Of a stretch of DNA of 64,000 nucleotides, positions 21,601 to 33,800 are shown piece after piece; the stretch's first letter is position 1; each line of letters opens with the position of its first letter. The stretch lies in assembly GCF_023343835.1 (NCBI RefSeq), contig NC_064443.1, positions 15,252,001-15,316,000 on the forward strand, read 5' to 3'. Origin of the DNA: Lagopus muta (lineage: Eukaryota > Chordata > Aves > Galliformes > Phasianidae). A program made the position numbers and the translations under genes. The notes under the pieces are model-generated. The model was not told the origin of the DNA. It searched no databases and was given only the letters and a program-made list of their open reading frames with translations.

Positions 21601-23216
21601 TTGATTTCCTGATGGCCTAGCACTGAGCTTCATGAAGCTGGTATCTAATGCTAACTTTTTGGGGATGTTCAATTTTGAGATTTTCTTTTCATTTTCATCT
21701 GACTTTCCTGTATTTTCCCCTGACTCTGTACCTGGTTGCTTGCTTGTTTGATCACTGTGATGGTTTTCATTAACACAAGTTTCCTTTGTTTCTGACTCAC
21801 TCTCATCTTCCTCCTCTTCACCTTCCTCCTCTTCCTCCTCCTCCTCCTCCTCTCTCTCCTCATTGCTTCCATCTCTGTTCATCTCCTCAGGCTGTGTTAC
21901 TGCATGTGACACGCTTTCATTTTTGTAGTGCCGCTCTTTCCCATCAGCCTCTGGCCCCCTCCTGCCTCCACTGTCTCCCATCTCCTCTGCAGTCATTCTC
22001 TGCAGGAGACAGAAACAGGCAAAATAACATTAACCTTTTGCTGAAGCAATGGAATGGTGGTATTTCCATACCTCTATGTCCACTATAGAATAATAACACT
22101 TAAACGTGCCGTTGTCTGAAAGTCACAGCGTGCTGCATTGGTATGGAACGAAAGGACAATTGCTCTGAAAGTGGCTGTAGGCAAATTTCTCATCTTTTCC
22201 CCTTAAGAACATTGACCAATAAATCCTGGATGGATTTAATGATACACTAAGGTGGTCCTGAAACCCTTCTGGGGATTAAGGAGCTCTGATCCTACTCTAC
22301 TTCTGGATTTGGTGTCATTTTTATCATTTCCTTGTCAAGTGCCACAAAACACTGACAAATATCCAAGTGTGTCCTTAACCTCTATTCAAATCATATGGAT
22401 AGTACAACAAATTTAAGGAGTGCATTGAAAAGGATGGGACCGGTTCAGGGAGTTTGCATGCCTGCTCATTTTTGTATGTTCACATTAAAAAAACGGTCTG
22501 TAGGATTTCTCCCCCAACGTGACATTAAATTCTGCTGATGATTACATTCAACATACTCATTAAACTAAGTGCTCCATGGAAAAGCAGTACGATGTCAATC
22601 AATGTGCAAAGCCAAACCGATGCCTTATATCCTCCAGATTGATTTTCTGAGAGTTTCTCAGTGGTTTGCTTTATTGAAACAGCATTAAGATATTCTCCTG
22701 GTGAAAACCACAAATAAAGATTTAGGAAAACATCTAAATATAAACTTTTATACCAGTCCAAGCTGGATCCTGACATTACTGAGGCTTTCAAGCCATTTAA
22801 ACACATGGCTTGTACTGCACCGTTCTAACAAAGAATGGAAGCAGGGATAGATTAAGGTATTGCAACTACAAAACAGATCCCATAGCAGACACACAAAAGA
22901 TAGGCAGGATTTTTTTGCTGGTTACCTCGGAGGGCAGGAGGGTGACGGGAACTCTCTCATCCTCAAGCATGCGTCGGGACGCCTTCTGCCAGTACAGGTA
23001 GTCCACCAGGGAGCGGTGGTCAAAGCTGCCCGTTGGGGGCTTCTCTGTCTGATCCCTCTGTATCATTCCTGTGGGGAGCTCAGGGTCAGGGGCCATCACC
23101 TCCATCTCACTCTGCAGCTCCTTCAGCTCCTCAGGGGAGAGATTGGCCAGGATTTCGTCTTCATTTATGTCCTCGGGGGACACATCTTCGTCAGATGTTT
23201 GGCCGAGTTCAGACAT
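18663..23216 (-). CDS. LMOD3: LMOD3, leiomodin-3 (muscle actin nucleator)
   Basis: Leiomodin-3 nucleates and maintains sarcomeric thin filaments in skeletal muscle; its loss causes nemaline myopathy in people. Three coding exons, 23216-22926, 21999-20668 and 18689-18663, join in phase 0 to 549 residues (human 560). The N-terminal region ([19 protein letters not shown], near residues 17-35) is the tropomyosin/actin-binding part shared with tropomodulins. A Glu-rich acidic block spans about residues 143-168. The leucine-rich repeat actin-binding domain covers about 243-388 ([39 protein letters not shown]). A proline-rich linker follows at about 417-450. A C-terminal WH2 motif ([18 protein letters not shown]) ends near residue 542. 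The start codon has A at -3. Identity is secure. Confidence 0.97.
18690..20667 (-). other. LMOD3: LMOD3 intron 2
   Basis: About 2 kb between the main exon and the last exon. It contains a CR1 copy (20375-20621) close to the donor. No other exon-like sequence is evident. Confidence 0.8.
20375..20621 (+). repeat. CR1 LINE 3' end, beside LMOD3 exon 2
   Basis: A characteristic avian CR1 3' segment: GATTAGCAAAAATCTCTTCTC-type region, then GGTTGGACTTGGTGATCTTA, GAGGTCTTTTCCAACCTTAA and the terminal TTCTACGA. It is antisense to LMOD3 and ends 47 bases from the exon 2 boundary. The 5' limit is judged by eye. Confidence 0.85.
20668..21999 (-). CDS. LMOD3: LMOD3 coding exon 2 (main exon)
   Basis: 1332 bases (444 codons), with acceptor TCTGTCTCCTGCAG and donor GTGAGTG at 20667. 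It encodes the acidic block, the leucine-rich repeat domain, the proline-rich linker and most of the WH2 motif, ending SNVAYLKP. Reading through the donor would add an unrelated 18-residue tail, so the splice is needed for the conserved C-terminus. Confidence 0.97.
22000..22925 (-). other. LMOD3: LMOD3 intron 1
   Basis: A 926-base intron, A/T-rich, with no other feature seen. A 93-residue minus frame at 22525-22806 has no recognisable domain. Confidence 0.8.
22926..23216 (-). CDS. LMOD3: LMOD3 coding exon 1
   Basis: Encodes 97 codons from [12 protein letters not shown] to [10 protein letters not shown], with donor GTAACC at 22925. It contains the tropomyosin-binding helix region and the conserved segments [20 protein letters not shown] and [19 protein letters not shown]. 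Confidence 0.96.
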
Positions 23217-23379
23217 GTTTTGCTCGTTCCCTCCTTCCCCTGTAACTTAATAAAACTGAAGATAAATTTGGTATTTTTTCCCCCTAGCAGTAGCTCATCT
23301 GGTTAAATCGACGACTTTGTGTTTTGGTCATGAGCGGCGGCAGCTCTCGATCGCAGTGCAGCACACGGGCAGCACCTCT

Positions 23380-23495
23380 AAGTCTATATTAAGCTGCACT
23401 TGGCTGGATAAAGAGAATTTATGGAGATGCTGCCATGCTCCATTTTCAGCAACGTGTCAGCTGTGCAAACCCTTCTGACATTTCAGTGCAGCTGG
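23380..23495 (-). promoter_or_regulatory. LMOD3: Putative LMOD3 muscle promoter elements
   Basis: On the minus strand a TATA/MEF2-like CTTAATATAG lies at about 23385-23394, roughly 170 bases before the LMOD3 start codon. It differs from the MEF2 consensus by one base. Two CAGCTG E-boxes lie further upstream at 23458-23463 and 23489-23494. Paired E-boxes near an A/T-rich site are common in skeletal-muscle promoters, which fits the known expression of LMOD3. The transcription start is not known. Confidence 0.4.
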
Positions 23496-26400
23496 TGCGT
23501 CCCCCATTGAGATCCAGAGGAGATGGTCATTTTCTAGGGGAATTTAGTGCTACTTTCTGTGCACGGATTGCCCCCAGTCCATGGATGGAGTTGATGCTGC
23601 CTGCAAGGTGCCTGGGGGAGATCCGTGTTGAAATCATTTTTCTTTATAATTTCATGAGGTGTCTGTATCCATTACAACTCAGATGTCTCAAAAACAGGAC
23701 TGAGGACAGCAGGGGGATTTCACCACTTTTAATGAGGTCCTAAAACCTGAATAATGCGGGGGAACTGATGCAAGGTCACCTGCTACAAGACCTACAAGCT
23801 CTCCCAAGTGCTAGATCCCAATTAGACAAAGCCCCTGAGATGGGGAGAGGCAGCCAGTGGTCAACACAAAACACATCACATCAGCTGGGGCCGGGTCCAT
23901 CCCCTCTCCTAATAGTAAGTGTTCCCCAGCACATCACACCCTGCCCAGGAGCGATGCAATGCCCCACTACAGACATCCCCACCGGCCTCTCTCTGTCATG
24001 GATGTTACTCATACTGTCACCAGATAGTGGCTGAAAAACGCAACTCAGGTTCATCCTTTTCCTGCTTTGAACCGCCATTTCAGGGGCCATCAAGTCAAGT
24101 TCTCGGCTTATGGCTGTGAAAGCATCTTTCATAGGAAAGAAGCCACAGGTGAGAAGTTGTGAAACCGAGTCCCAGCGGGTTGGAGCCCACTCCCAGTTAT
24201 GTTCTACTGGAATTTGCCATCAGAAAAACCACGTCTGCAAGATGGGGCCTCGTGCTGCTGAGTTCTGTAACAAGAACCATGGTGTCCAATCAAAAAGCCA
24301 TAAAGCACAGGTTGGTACACCACTGCAAAGAATTCAAACATTTAAGAATCAAATAAATGGCAAATGTAAAAATAAAAATAAACCACGCCAAGTACATAAC
24401 GCTTCTGTTTGCCCCTTTGGTATTTCAGGGGACATCCTTATTTTATATTATGCAGTAGCAAGCACAACAGCAGACCCACACATCAATCTATTTGCTCTGC
24501 AGCTCTAACCTCCAGCAAGTGCTATCCATAATAGAGTCCATAAATGGTTTCCTGATGTTATCAAATAAATCAATGCGCTCCAGTAGCCGGTATGTTACTC
24601 ACCCAAACGATGCTGTTTGGGTCACAGAAGCTGTCTATTCAGTGGTTACAAATCGCTTGCTAATTTCTTGACTGTAAATAAAGCCCCTGGCCACCTTCTT
24701 GTATTTCCACTGTCTGCAGCCAGGCCCATCTTGGGCCCTGGTCTTGCCAGATCTGCTGAGTTAAGTAGGGTCAGCCCACGAAGGCCTCTCGAGATGGAAA
24801 GCGGGGATACTGAGAACACTGATAGGGATTTAAAAAGCAAGCTTTCTTCTAAGTAGAAATATATCATTTGTCAATACTGCTGCTAGGAAACACTACACCT
24901 CTGGGAGCAGTGCCTTCTCCATCGGGCACAGGGCAAAGGCTGCCCAGTGACACCTCTCCCAGTGGCACGGGTGCTAATCCCACAGATTTCCAAAGCGGGT
25001 ATCACATTTTGCCTACTTTAGGTCTCCTCCATAAATTACATTGAGTACGGGATCCACTTCCTTTTCTAACACATTGCTTAGTGTTTTGGTGTACTGGAAA
25101 CAGCACGTTAAGGCAACAGAAGACACCCTTCAGGCTGAAACCGTTCTGAAGGCCAAATCTAGAAGTTCTTTCCAAGGCAATACCCAACTCCTCTTCCCAA
25201 TAATGTTTTGCAGACGTTTCTATGAGAGCCGTCCATAATCCTCCCTAATGCCATGAAAGAGGAAAGCCACTTCCAACAGTGGCACTCATCATTTCATGCC
25301 AATTTGACAATCGCTTGGGATTCCCAGCACTAATGAGCTACTGCACGAGATGTAGGGATGTAAGAGGTGTTAAATAAAAGGAATGGATTCTTACTGTGCT
25401 GATAGGAAAGAAAAAAAAAAGAAGACTGCACTTTCAATGAACAATTCGTAGTTCTTGCTTACTGTTCCTAAAACAAGCAGTTACATGTGGATGGATTCTT
25501 CATGAAACTTAGACTCCAGTGCAGGATGACTCTACATAAACGGCTTTTCTTTTTTGTTCACATTCTTCGAGGTTTCCAGCCTATCTGTCTCGAAAGCAAA
25601 AGGGTTGACAAGTTTTTAACTATTGAGAGGAGTTGACTCCTATGTCATGACACTAAGCAGGCCATCAAGCCATGCTTCAAGTGCCTCAAATTCATGCTGT
25701 ATTTAAGGCACACACACACTGATGCCAAATACTTGAGAGGAATTTCTATAATGCTGGCTGTCATTTTTTTGCTAATAAAACCCACATATTTATTTCCCTT
25801 TGCTACTGATGCATGCCATTTCCCAGTGCCAAGGCATTAAGTGGAAAACAGTCAGAGAATGTGCCTGTGTAACATAACCATGCATTGCTTTTAAGAAACT
25901 CATAAGCTCGATGGGGCAGTCTAAAATTGACCAACAGAGGCATACACCAAGAATGTGCAGCAATCCCTGTAATGCAATATGGGGATTATAACGGGTCAGA
26001 TGATGGGGACCTGAACAATAACAACCGCTGAGTAACAAGAGCAATCGTGGAGAGAAACCCTGTGGGAAAGTCACCAGGGAGAAAAACAACACCCCGCACA
26101 CCTCCAAGTGGTTACAGCTACATGATCAGATTAAGTTTGCTGCTTAAATACAGCAGTGATGTCTGGCTTTTGAGGCATGTGCCCCAGGTGCTTGAGGGGG
26201 AGCTGTGAAGTGGACCTCTGGGGCAAAGCAGAGGGACAGGGACCTGACATGGAGAGGCTTGGTTGCCACAATCCGTCCCAAGACATAACCAGAAGGATTT
26301 ATTATGTATTTATTTTGCATTTTCCATTTTCAGATAAGGCTGGGAGCAGCTGAACCAAGTCCTCGTTGTGCCATAAGACAGCACCAGTGCCATCATCCAT

Positions 26401-29270
26401 GATCCTTATTGCAGGGAAACAAAAATGAGATTGTGAGCAGAGGGAAAGAGGGGTGCAGAGGAAGCTGGGCCATAACAGGAAATAAAAAGGGCAAATTTCA
26501 GTGCCAAGCAGGGCCCCAGCACCCCACAGTGACATTCAAGGAAGTGCCATCATGTCCAACACCAGCTGGGGATGATGAAACCATCAGTTGCCGCTTCTTG
26601 AACCATTTCAGCTGTTTGAAACTGTTTAATAATAACCTGCCCAAACCCCATGGACAGCAAGCAGAGGTCCATGCCAGCAGTCGGTCCCAAGCAGGTGATG
26701 TGCTCTGCACCACTGGCAATGCTATCACATCTCACATCCTCTCCACCTTTGTGTGGCAGAGCCTCAAGAGCAACAAAAGCCTCACCTTACAACAAGCAGA
26801 CAAAATTAAGTTTTACAATATCTTCTGCCTTCTTTGCCAAATGCATGAACTACCTCCAACCAGTCAGTGCTGTCTGATCAAAACTGTGATAACAAAGCAC
26901 AAAGGGCTCTTGGAAGAGTAACACCATCATCATAACCTTCCAAATGAGTGACCTCCTCTACAAGCTGAACTGCTGAATTCAACACAAACCAGACAATGAA
27001 AAGAATCAATGAGCCAGCAGATCAGTTATCAGAATCCAAAGTCCTTCTGGGTAGCAATGTCACCCTTTGCTTCAAAACACAGGGGTGTATCTGCATTTCA
27101 TGGCAAACAAACCTATCGCAGCCTCGTGCTCTGTATCACCCTGCCACCAAAACATGCCCAGGGGAAGTGCTGCTGGGGCTACGTGATGGATTCTGCACAT
27201 GTCCTGCCCTAACCTCTGGTCAGGAACAGGTGGGAGGCTGCTTCTTGAGTTACTCCAGCTGAGCCCCTGCTGGCTGCAAACCCTTCTCTGCCTGCAGCTC
27301 ATTGATGGCACCCCAACCATGAGCTAGAAATTGAGACTCAGCATGCTGCTGAGCCCTGGGAGAGGGTGAACATCACTCAGAAGTCAAGGGCTTGCTAAAG
27401 GATTTATGGTGACACAGATAATGAAGCTGGGTGGAGGACAAGGAACTTCTCCTTGGCTAAGGTTTCATCACTCTGACAAGGACCCTACTGTCTCCATGTC
27501 CCCCTGCGCTACCAGCACCAAACACTGCTTACACCATCCCTTCTTCTAAGCAGGGAATGTCACATCAACTTTACTTTCAGCTTTAGGGCTTGGAGATAAT
27601 GGCTTCCAATGACAAATCCTGCCCTGGGACATGACCCACGTGGTCCCAAATCCACATCCAACAGCTGAGAAGTGAATATCTGGCTGGAGCAGTACACCAG
27701 GATGTCACCACCTGCATCCACTGGTGTCACAGTAGAGCTTGGAGATATGGAGAGTGGTTTTGGGAAGCTCAGCTGGGCTTGTGCCAGAAAATGCAGATGG
27801 AAGCCAGGCACAGCCCCATCCACACTCTGACTGCATTTACTGTGCCAGGATGAAGCCCATCATCCCACGACTTGGTGAAACAGACAGCATCCATATCTGC
27901 ACTTACCCCATTTAGGCTGAAGCGAATGTTAAATTGTTTCCAATGAAAACTGCAAAATGGGACAAGTTGGGCTGCATCCAGATTAGAGCCTCTGCCCTAT
28001 GCACCGGGAAGGAGCACATGGAATTGTTTATGCCTTTGTACGCTTACAGAATAAAACAAGACTCTTTTTTTCCCCATTGTTCTTACCTCAAATAGCTCCA
28101 AAGAGTGCCCAAAACAATCTGAAAGCCACTCCAGGAAATTGCTGTTTGCAGCTAGATAAGGACATCCCTTAGGAAATAGAGTTCCCCCCCTCCAGCACAG
28201 AAAGAGCCCGAGACCACCACGGTGTCCGCCAGCGTTTCACCTCGGTGCGTCACGCTGTTCGCGTCCTGGCTTTGCTCCGGATGGCAGCAAACACCAATTC
28301 CTAAGGACCTCCGGGGTGGGAAGGCTCCTCTCCTCAGTGGCACCGGTTGGTCGCTAGGTGTCCCTGCTCACCCTGCAGAAAACTTTCAGCAGCTGAGGCA
28401 GCAGGGCGAGCAAAGCCCGGGTCATTTGAATTCCGCATTTGAGCAAATACGATAACAGTTATAACCAATCATCCTTACCTTTTCAGATGTGCTATGAGGA
28501 TCTGGTGCCACAACAGCCGTGCACCTAAGCAGCACGGCAGAGCTCAGCAGGCTGGAAAGTCTGATAGCCCAAAGGGGGGCCGGCAGCAAAACCTGGCTGC
28601 CTGCTGGCCAGAAAGCCCTGCACCCTCTGGCTTGTCCCTCACGAGGGGTTCAGCTTCTGAAATCCAGCCCTGGAGGTTTTGTGCTTCATAGACGGTGGAT
28701 GGGCTCCACTTGAAGCCACCTGCAATTCCCATGTTCTCAACACACCCATCCTAAGTCACCCCAAACTACCCCGATCTCAGCCAAACAACGGCAGCAGCTG
28801 GGTGCCAGCCCCGTGCCAACATGGGCACGTCAGGCTAAGCAAAGGAAAGGGGAACGGAAGGGCACAGGAAGGGAAAAGCCCACACAAAATGTAATGGCTA
28901 CAGCATTGAAATAAAGGAATGTAAACAATGCTTGAAATGGGGAGCAGATCTTGTCCTTTTTTTTTAAATGAAAGCCCTTTACAAGTGCTGATGAACTGCC
29001 AGAGTGCAGCAACAGCATTTGTTCTGCATGGGGAAACGGATCCCAAGCCATGCAGCTGCCTGCTGCAAGCACGCCCTCAGTGAGCCAAGTTTGCCAACAG
29101 AAAAGGCTCCAGAACTACCAGGAGAAATGCAACAATAGGATAACATGGGGTATCAGACCAGGCTGACTCACTCTTCTACTCCTAAACCCGGATATACCAC
29201 ATACTGCACTCTCCCAAGCAGTCAAGCAGAGACACCTCAAAGAGAAACAGGAGAAATGCCCAAGAGGTTT
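23496..29270. other. Intergenic region between FRMD4B 3' end and LMOD3
   Basis: About 5.8 kb. FRMD4B and LMOD3 are both on the minus strand, so this runs from the FRMD4B poly(A) site to the LMOD3 promoter. I find no exon, RNA gene or clear repeat. Open frames of 60-170 codons on both strands look like chance. Confidence 0.7.
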
Positions 29271-30773
29271 TGGTAGCACACTTTGCAGTTTATTGACCTA
29301 TACAAAATAATAGGTCTAAAAGTCCGTAAGTAGTAAAAGAATAAGCAAAAAAGAGCTTTCGTATTTCTAGAAGGCTATACAAATATGTAAAACCAAGGAA
29401 ATAAGTTATTTTTTATTTTGTTGGTTTTCTTTTTTTTTTCTGTTCGTTTAATTCCCAATTGCGACTCTAATACAAACCACTAAGTACCAGCTTAACAAGT
29501 GTGTCTTTCTGTATATATTACATGCTCTGGAATATTGGTAAAAAACGTCAAAAAAGTGTATCAGAAACCTTTCTATTCACAATATGAACAGGGAGTTACT
29601 AATCCTTTGTATAAAAGAAAGAAGAGCACCATCGTATGGGATCCTGAAGCACACACAGCTGAGACACGAGAGAGATGTTACAGTATGCAGATGAGTCATC
29701 AATCACGCAAGTGAACCCATGCTAACTTGTTCCTACAGGTGGATGATATGAGGTAGGTTTATCCCTCTCTCAGACCAAGACTGCAGTCGCACTCTTTCCT
29801 AGACACGGGGTTTTATAAAGATGCTGTTCTGTCACTTGGTGACTCCGCAGCACAGCAGGCAGTGCAATGCTAATGCCCCTCGTTGTAAGGCACCCACTGG
29901 GCTGGCTGTGTTGGCATCCACCCTACAATACTGGCCATTACGTCACGTTGCTCCTGTGCCAGGCAGAGCTCCCCATTTCCATCCTTGATTTGCTACGGCA
30001 GAGCAATGCGGAGCTGCCACCCAGCAGTGATGGGGTCTGCCTGCCCCCACACAGTGAGGTTGTTTGTGACACTTCATCACGGGGAGGAGCAGACTCCTCT
30101 GCTTCCCAAACCCACAACCCGGAGTTTTAGGTGACATATTCTGACAGCTCATTCTTTTCTTCCCACAACTCCTTTGCGGTGCTAACAATCACTCTTAACA
30201 ACACCCCAAAAACAGATAAATTCATTCAAACCTCTGTAACAACAACAAAAAAATCCAGCCTTTCTTCAAGTAATGTTCCAATACTGATCAAATCGCCCTT
30301 TGCCTCATTCACACACACAGAATCAATCCTTCATCAGCTTATGAAAGTCCTTCCAGGTTCTCACAAGCCACGGCGGAAGAAATTCCCATTTGTTCTTCTC
30401 CTGGACATCAGAATTGTGCTCCTAGAATTCCTGCTTTTTCCATGTTTCCTTTTCACATTTATTTTTTCTGAGGTTTGCTTTCACCACCTTCCAACCTTTC
30501 CACAAAAGTGCTCGCTGAACCTAAATACTCCAACCAAGTGCTGCATCTTGTCATAGATTCAGTTGTGGCTTGCCCTTTGCTCTCGCAGGCGATGTGGATT
30601 CAGAAAGAAACGCCGTTCTTGGTAAGACTTTGTCATTTTGCTACAATCCCTCTGAATGCTGAGTTTCATCATTCCTGGCAACATCGGTCTGGAAGGTGCA
30701 CCCGAGATCTCCTTCGGAGTAACAGCATTTTGTGCAAGGCACGCAAGGGTACGAATGCAGGGCTGTGGGCAGT
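29270..30773 (-). other. FRMD4B: FRMD4B 3' UTR
   Basis: About 1.5 kb from the stop to the distal poly(A) site. Minus-strand AATAAA copies occur at 30458-30463, 29412-29417 and 29289-29294, so shorter UTR forms are possible. Confidence 0.65.
29289..29294 (-). terminator. FRMD4B: Distal FRMD4B polyadenylation signal
   Basis: AATAAA on the minus strand, the last copy before a long stretch without features. Cleavage is expected near 29265-29275. Confidence 0.6.
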
Positions 30774-30894
30774 CTACACGAGTGTCCCAGGCTTGGAGTC
30801 CTCATGCCAGAACAACCTCTGCTCACTGTTGTGCAAGTCTTCCTCCAGCTGGTTCTCCTCATTACCGCCCAGTTGGCTTGGCTCTGGGTACACT
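30774..30894 (-). CDS. FRMD4B: FRMD4B last coding exon
   Basis: The acceptor TATGTCTTACAG is followed by VYPEPSQLGGNEENQLEEDL and the C-terminal EQRLFWHEDSKPGTLV, then TAG at 30776-30774. The last 16 residues are identical to human FRMD4B. Confidence 0.97.
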
Positions 30895-33800
30895 CTGTAA
30901 GACATAGAACACCAGGGATAAGCAGGAGCTCCCACCCTCCCCAGAGCCCCAAACACCCACTGCCTTGGTGCAATGGGCACGAGCACACGATAGCCCCATA
31001 AGCTGGAAGGAGCTGTGGATGCCGTGAGTGCACCCTGGCAACATTTGGATCCAAATGCAAACCCCAGGCTTCGTGCTAGCTGTGTGCAACAGGATTGCTG
31101 CTGCTCAAAGTTGTCAGGAGTATGGAACATATTGATTGCCATAATCACATTGAAATACAAAAATCCCCACAGTTTAATGATTGGTCAAATGATTGAGAAT
31201 GTGAAAAATTAACAGAAAAAAAACACTCAAAAAGCTGCCAAAATACACAGATTTCAAAGCTCAATTATAGAAAGTTAAGTAATTAGTACCAACAGCACTC
31301 TTGAACACTACTGTTACAGAGCTCTTAAATCACTGCAATAAAAACAACAAGGCATTCAGCTTAGCAACAAGGACCCAGCAAAAGCCTTTGCATCTTTCCT
31401 TACGCTTTAGCTTCTTCCTAAACAGACAAACAAGGTGCACCTTTCCTGCGAGGCAGCCTGGCACAATCACAAACCACAACCCCCTGTGCAGGGCACACAC
31501 ATGCGCAGTACTTACACTACAGCTGGCTGTGCTTAGCATGGGGGCACTGAGACATGGCAGCATCTGTGCCACTTCTGGGACAGGCAGCTGCTGTTCTCCC
31601 CGGTGACGGCTGGCGTTCAAGCACCGGGGCAGAGCAAAACCACAAAGCAGGAGAAGCAAGAGTACTGCATGCATTTCTGCAACGCCCCAGTGGGATCCTG
31701 GGCTCCTTGCAGTCCTTGGGAAAGCCCCTGCACCCAGGGAGGCTGCAAGCAGCAGCAAGTCGTGCCGAGGTCGGTGGCTGAGCTCTGCCAAGCAAGAGGT
31801 GCTTGGTTTATTAATTGGCTGAGCGATGGCGGTGTTGCCTTGCAGCAGCAGCACTCAGGTGTGTGGATGAAGTGACAAGGGTGCTGCGCTCAGCTCCACT
31901 GCTGCACTGCTCAGAGTGCGAGCCTTTGGCTGCATCAGCTGGGAACCTCATCCTTCCCCACACCTGATCCCCCTTCCCTCAAGGCTGCTGGAACAGTTAG
32001 GCTGATCTATGCCAACAAGGAGAAGGTACCCTCTTAAAAGGCAATTTTATAACCACTCCTTATCCCAGCCCTCTGAAACCGAGCTGCTTGCTTCAGATGT
32101 TTTAGTAGCCTATAAAGTGCAGGAGGGGCAGAAAATCTCAACCTTTTACTCACCTGCTCTGCAAAGGAAGGTTGCCATAAGCGTTTCCATAACAGCTGGC
32201 AAAAGAGGAATGAGATAACGTATCATAATCTGAAAGTCCCAGTGCAAGTGGGTTCCGCCAGTTCCCAGAAGTGTTTGCAGAAGATGCTGGAATTAAGAAT
32301 AAAAAATGGTACAGCCAATTAGATCTTTCTGCAGCCCAAGGAGATGAGAGAAATTAAACAGTTCTCACTACTGATCTCTATGGGTTTTTGTGGGACACAA
32401 ACAAAATGCTGTCTACAAGCACCATGGGAAGCAAAACTGTGTGGGCAATATTCCAAGTGAAGGAATCTCTTTTTATTAAAGACATTTCAGTGGTGCTGAC
32501 TGCACTATATTTTGGATGGTGACACAGCAGCTGCATGTGTATGGCATACAGGTGGGTGCATTGCTTCTACTTGGTAGATATTCCTGCCTGAAACATGTGG
32601 CTCCCTGTGCTTTTTTAGGTTATTGTGCTTACAAAGAATAAAAGTTTCACTCAGAGAAGGCAACAAGCAAGGAGTATTCTTCCTAAGCACAGAACAAAAG
32701 GAACAAAAATCCTGTTGAGTTTCTTATCTACCTTTCGGCCCTGCTTATGTCATTCATTACAGGGGATGAATTTGATGAACAGAAGGGATGGAAAGAACAA
32801 TTAGCATCAAAGCAATGAGACATTACCCGATGAGAAAGACGACACCCGACTGCTGGGAGAGCACGGCACCTGCAGACCAGCAAAGCCCAAACTCCTTTGA
32901 GACCCTCTGTCAGACTCAAAGCCTGCCTGCAGGCAATGACCCTGTTCCTTTTGACTAGAGGCACGCTGGTACCAACCACGGAGATGCTCTGCTACTAAGG
33001 CCTTGTGAATGTTTTTGGTTATATGCTCCGTTTTAGCAACTTGCTTCCTTGGAAGCCGTAGGGTCGCGTATGGGTTGTGCGGTACTCTGTCCACTTCATC
33101 CTCATTGTAAGACCTGAATTCCCTGTAACGGTCGTATCCGTAATGTGCCGACGAGCGATACGAGGGATTGACGCTGTACTGCCCCTCTGTATCGCTCTCA
33201 TAAACGTATCCTCCATTGTAATAAACATCAGATTCGGTGTACGGGGAATATCCAGAAATATAGTAGCTGGAGGAAGGCTGCTCCTGGCTTTTGTGGTAGA
33301 CACCATTCCGGACATCCTTTTGGGCAAGATTTGGCATACTTCCTGAACCTGCAGCAGAGATGTGCTGTTTCTTTGACCGTCTTCGACCCCTGGTCCTGTT
33401 GTCAAGTGTCTGAGTAGTGTAATATGGTTTGGGTGTAGGTGTCACGCAGTAATACTCGGTGCTCGACTGGCTGGTGTAGGATGATCCATCATCGAGGATC
33501 TCAGTGCTGCTGCTTCTCTGGGACTTTGTGAGGGAGAAGGCCGTCTTCTCAGCGGGAACCTCAGCCAGGAGGTGGGTCTGGGACTCCAGGCTGCCACTGC
33601 GCTGCCTGCAGTGGTGTGGGGAAACATCTGGCCTGCAACAATACAGATGTAGGTTGGTTAAATGCAGGCACACGCAGGCAGAGAGCTGGAGGGAGCACAT
33701 GTGGACAAACCAGGCATGCTTCCTCCCCAACCAAAGCACAAAATCAAACCAGTATTTCCTTTCTACATAGAATTCGGCTTGGTTGAATTTTCCATTTGCT

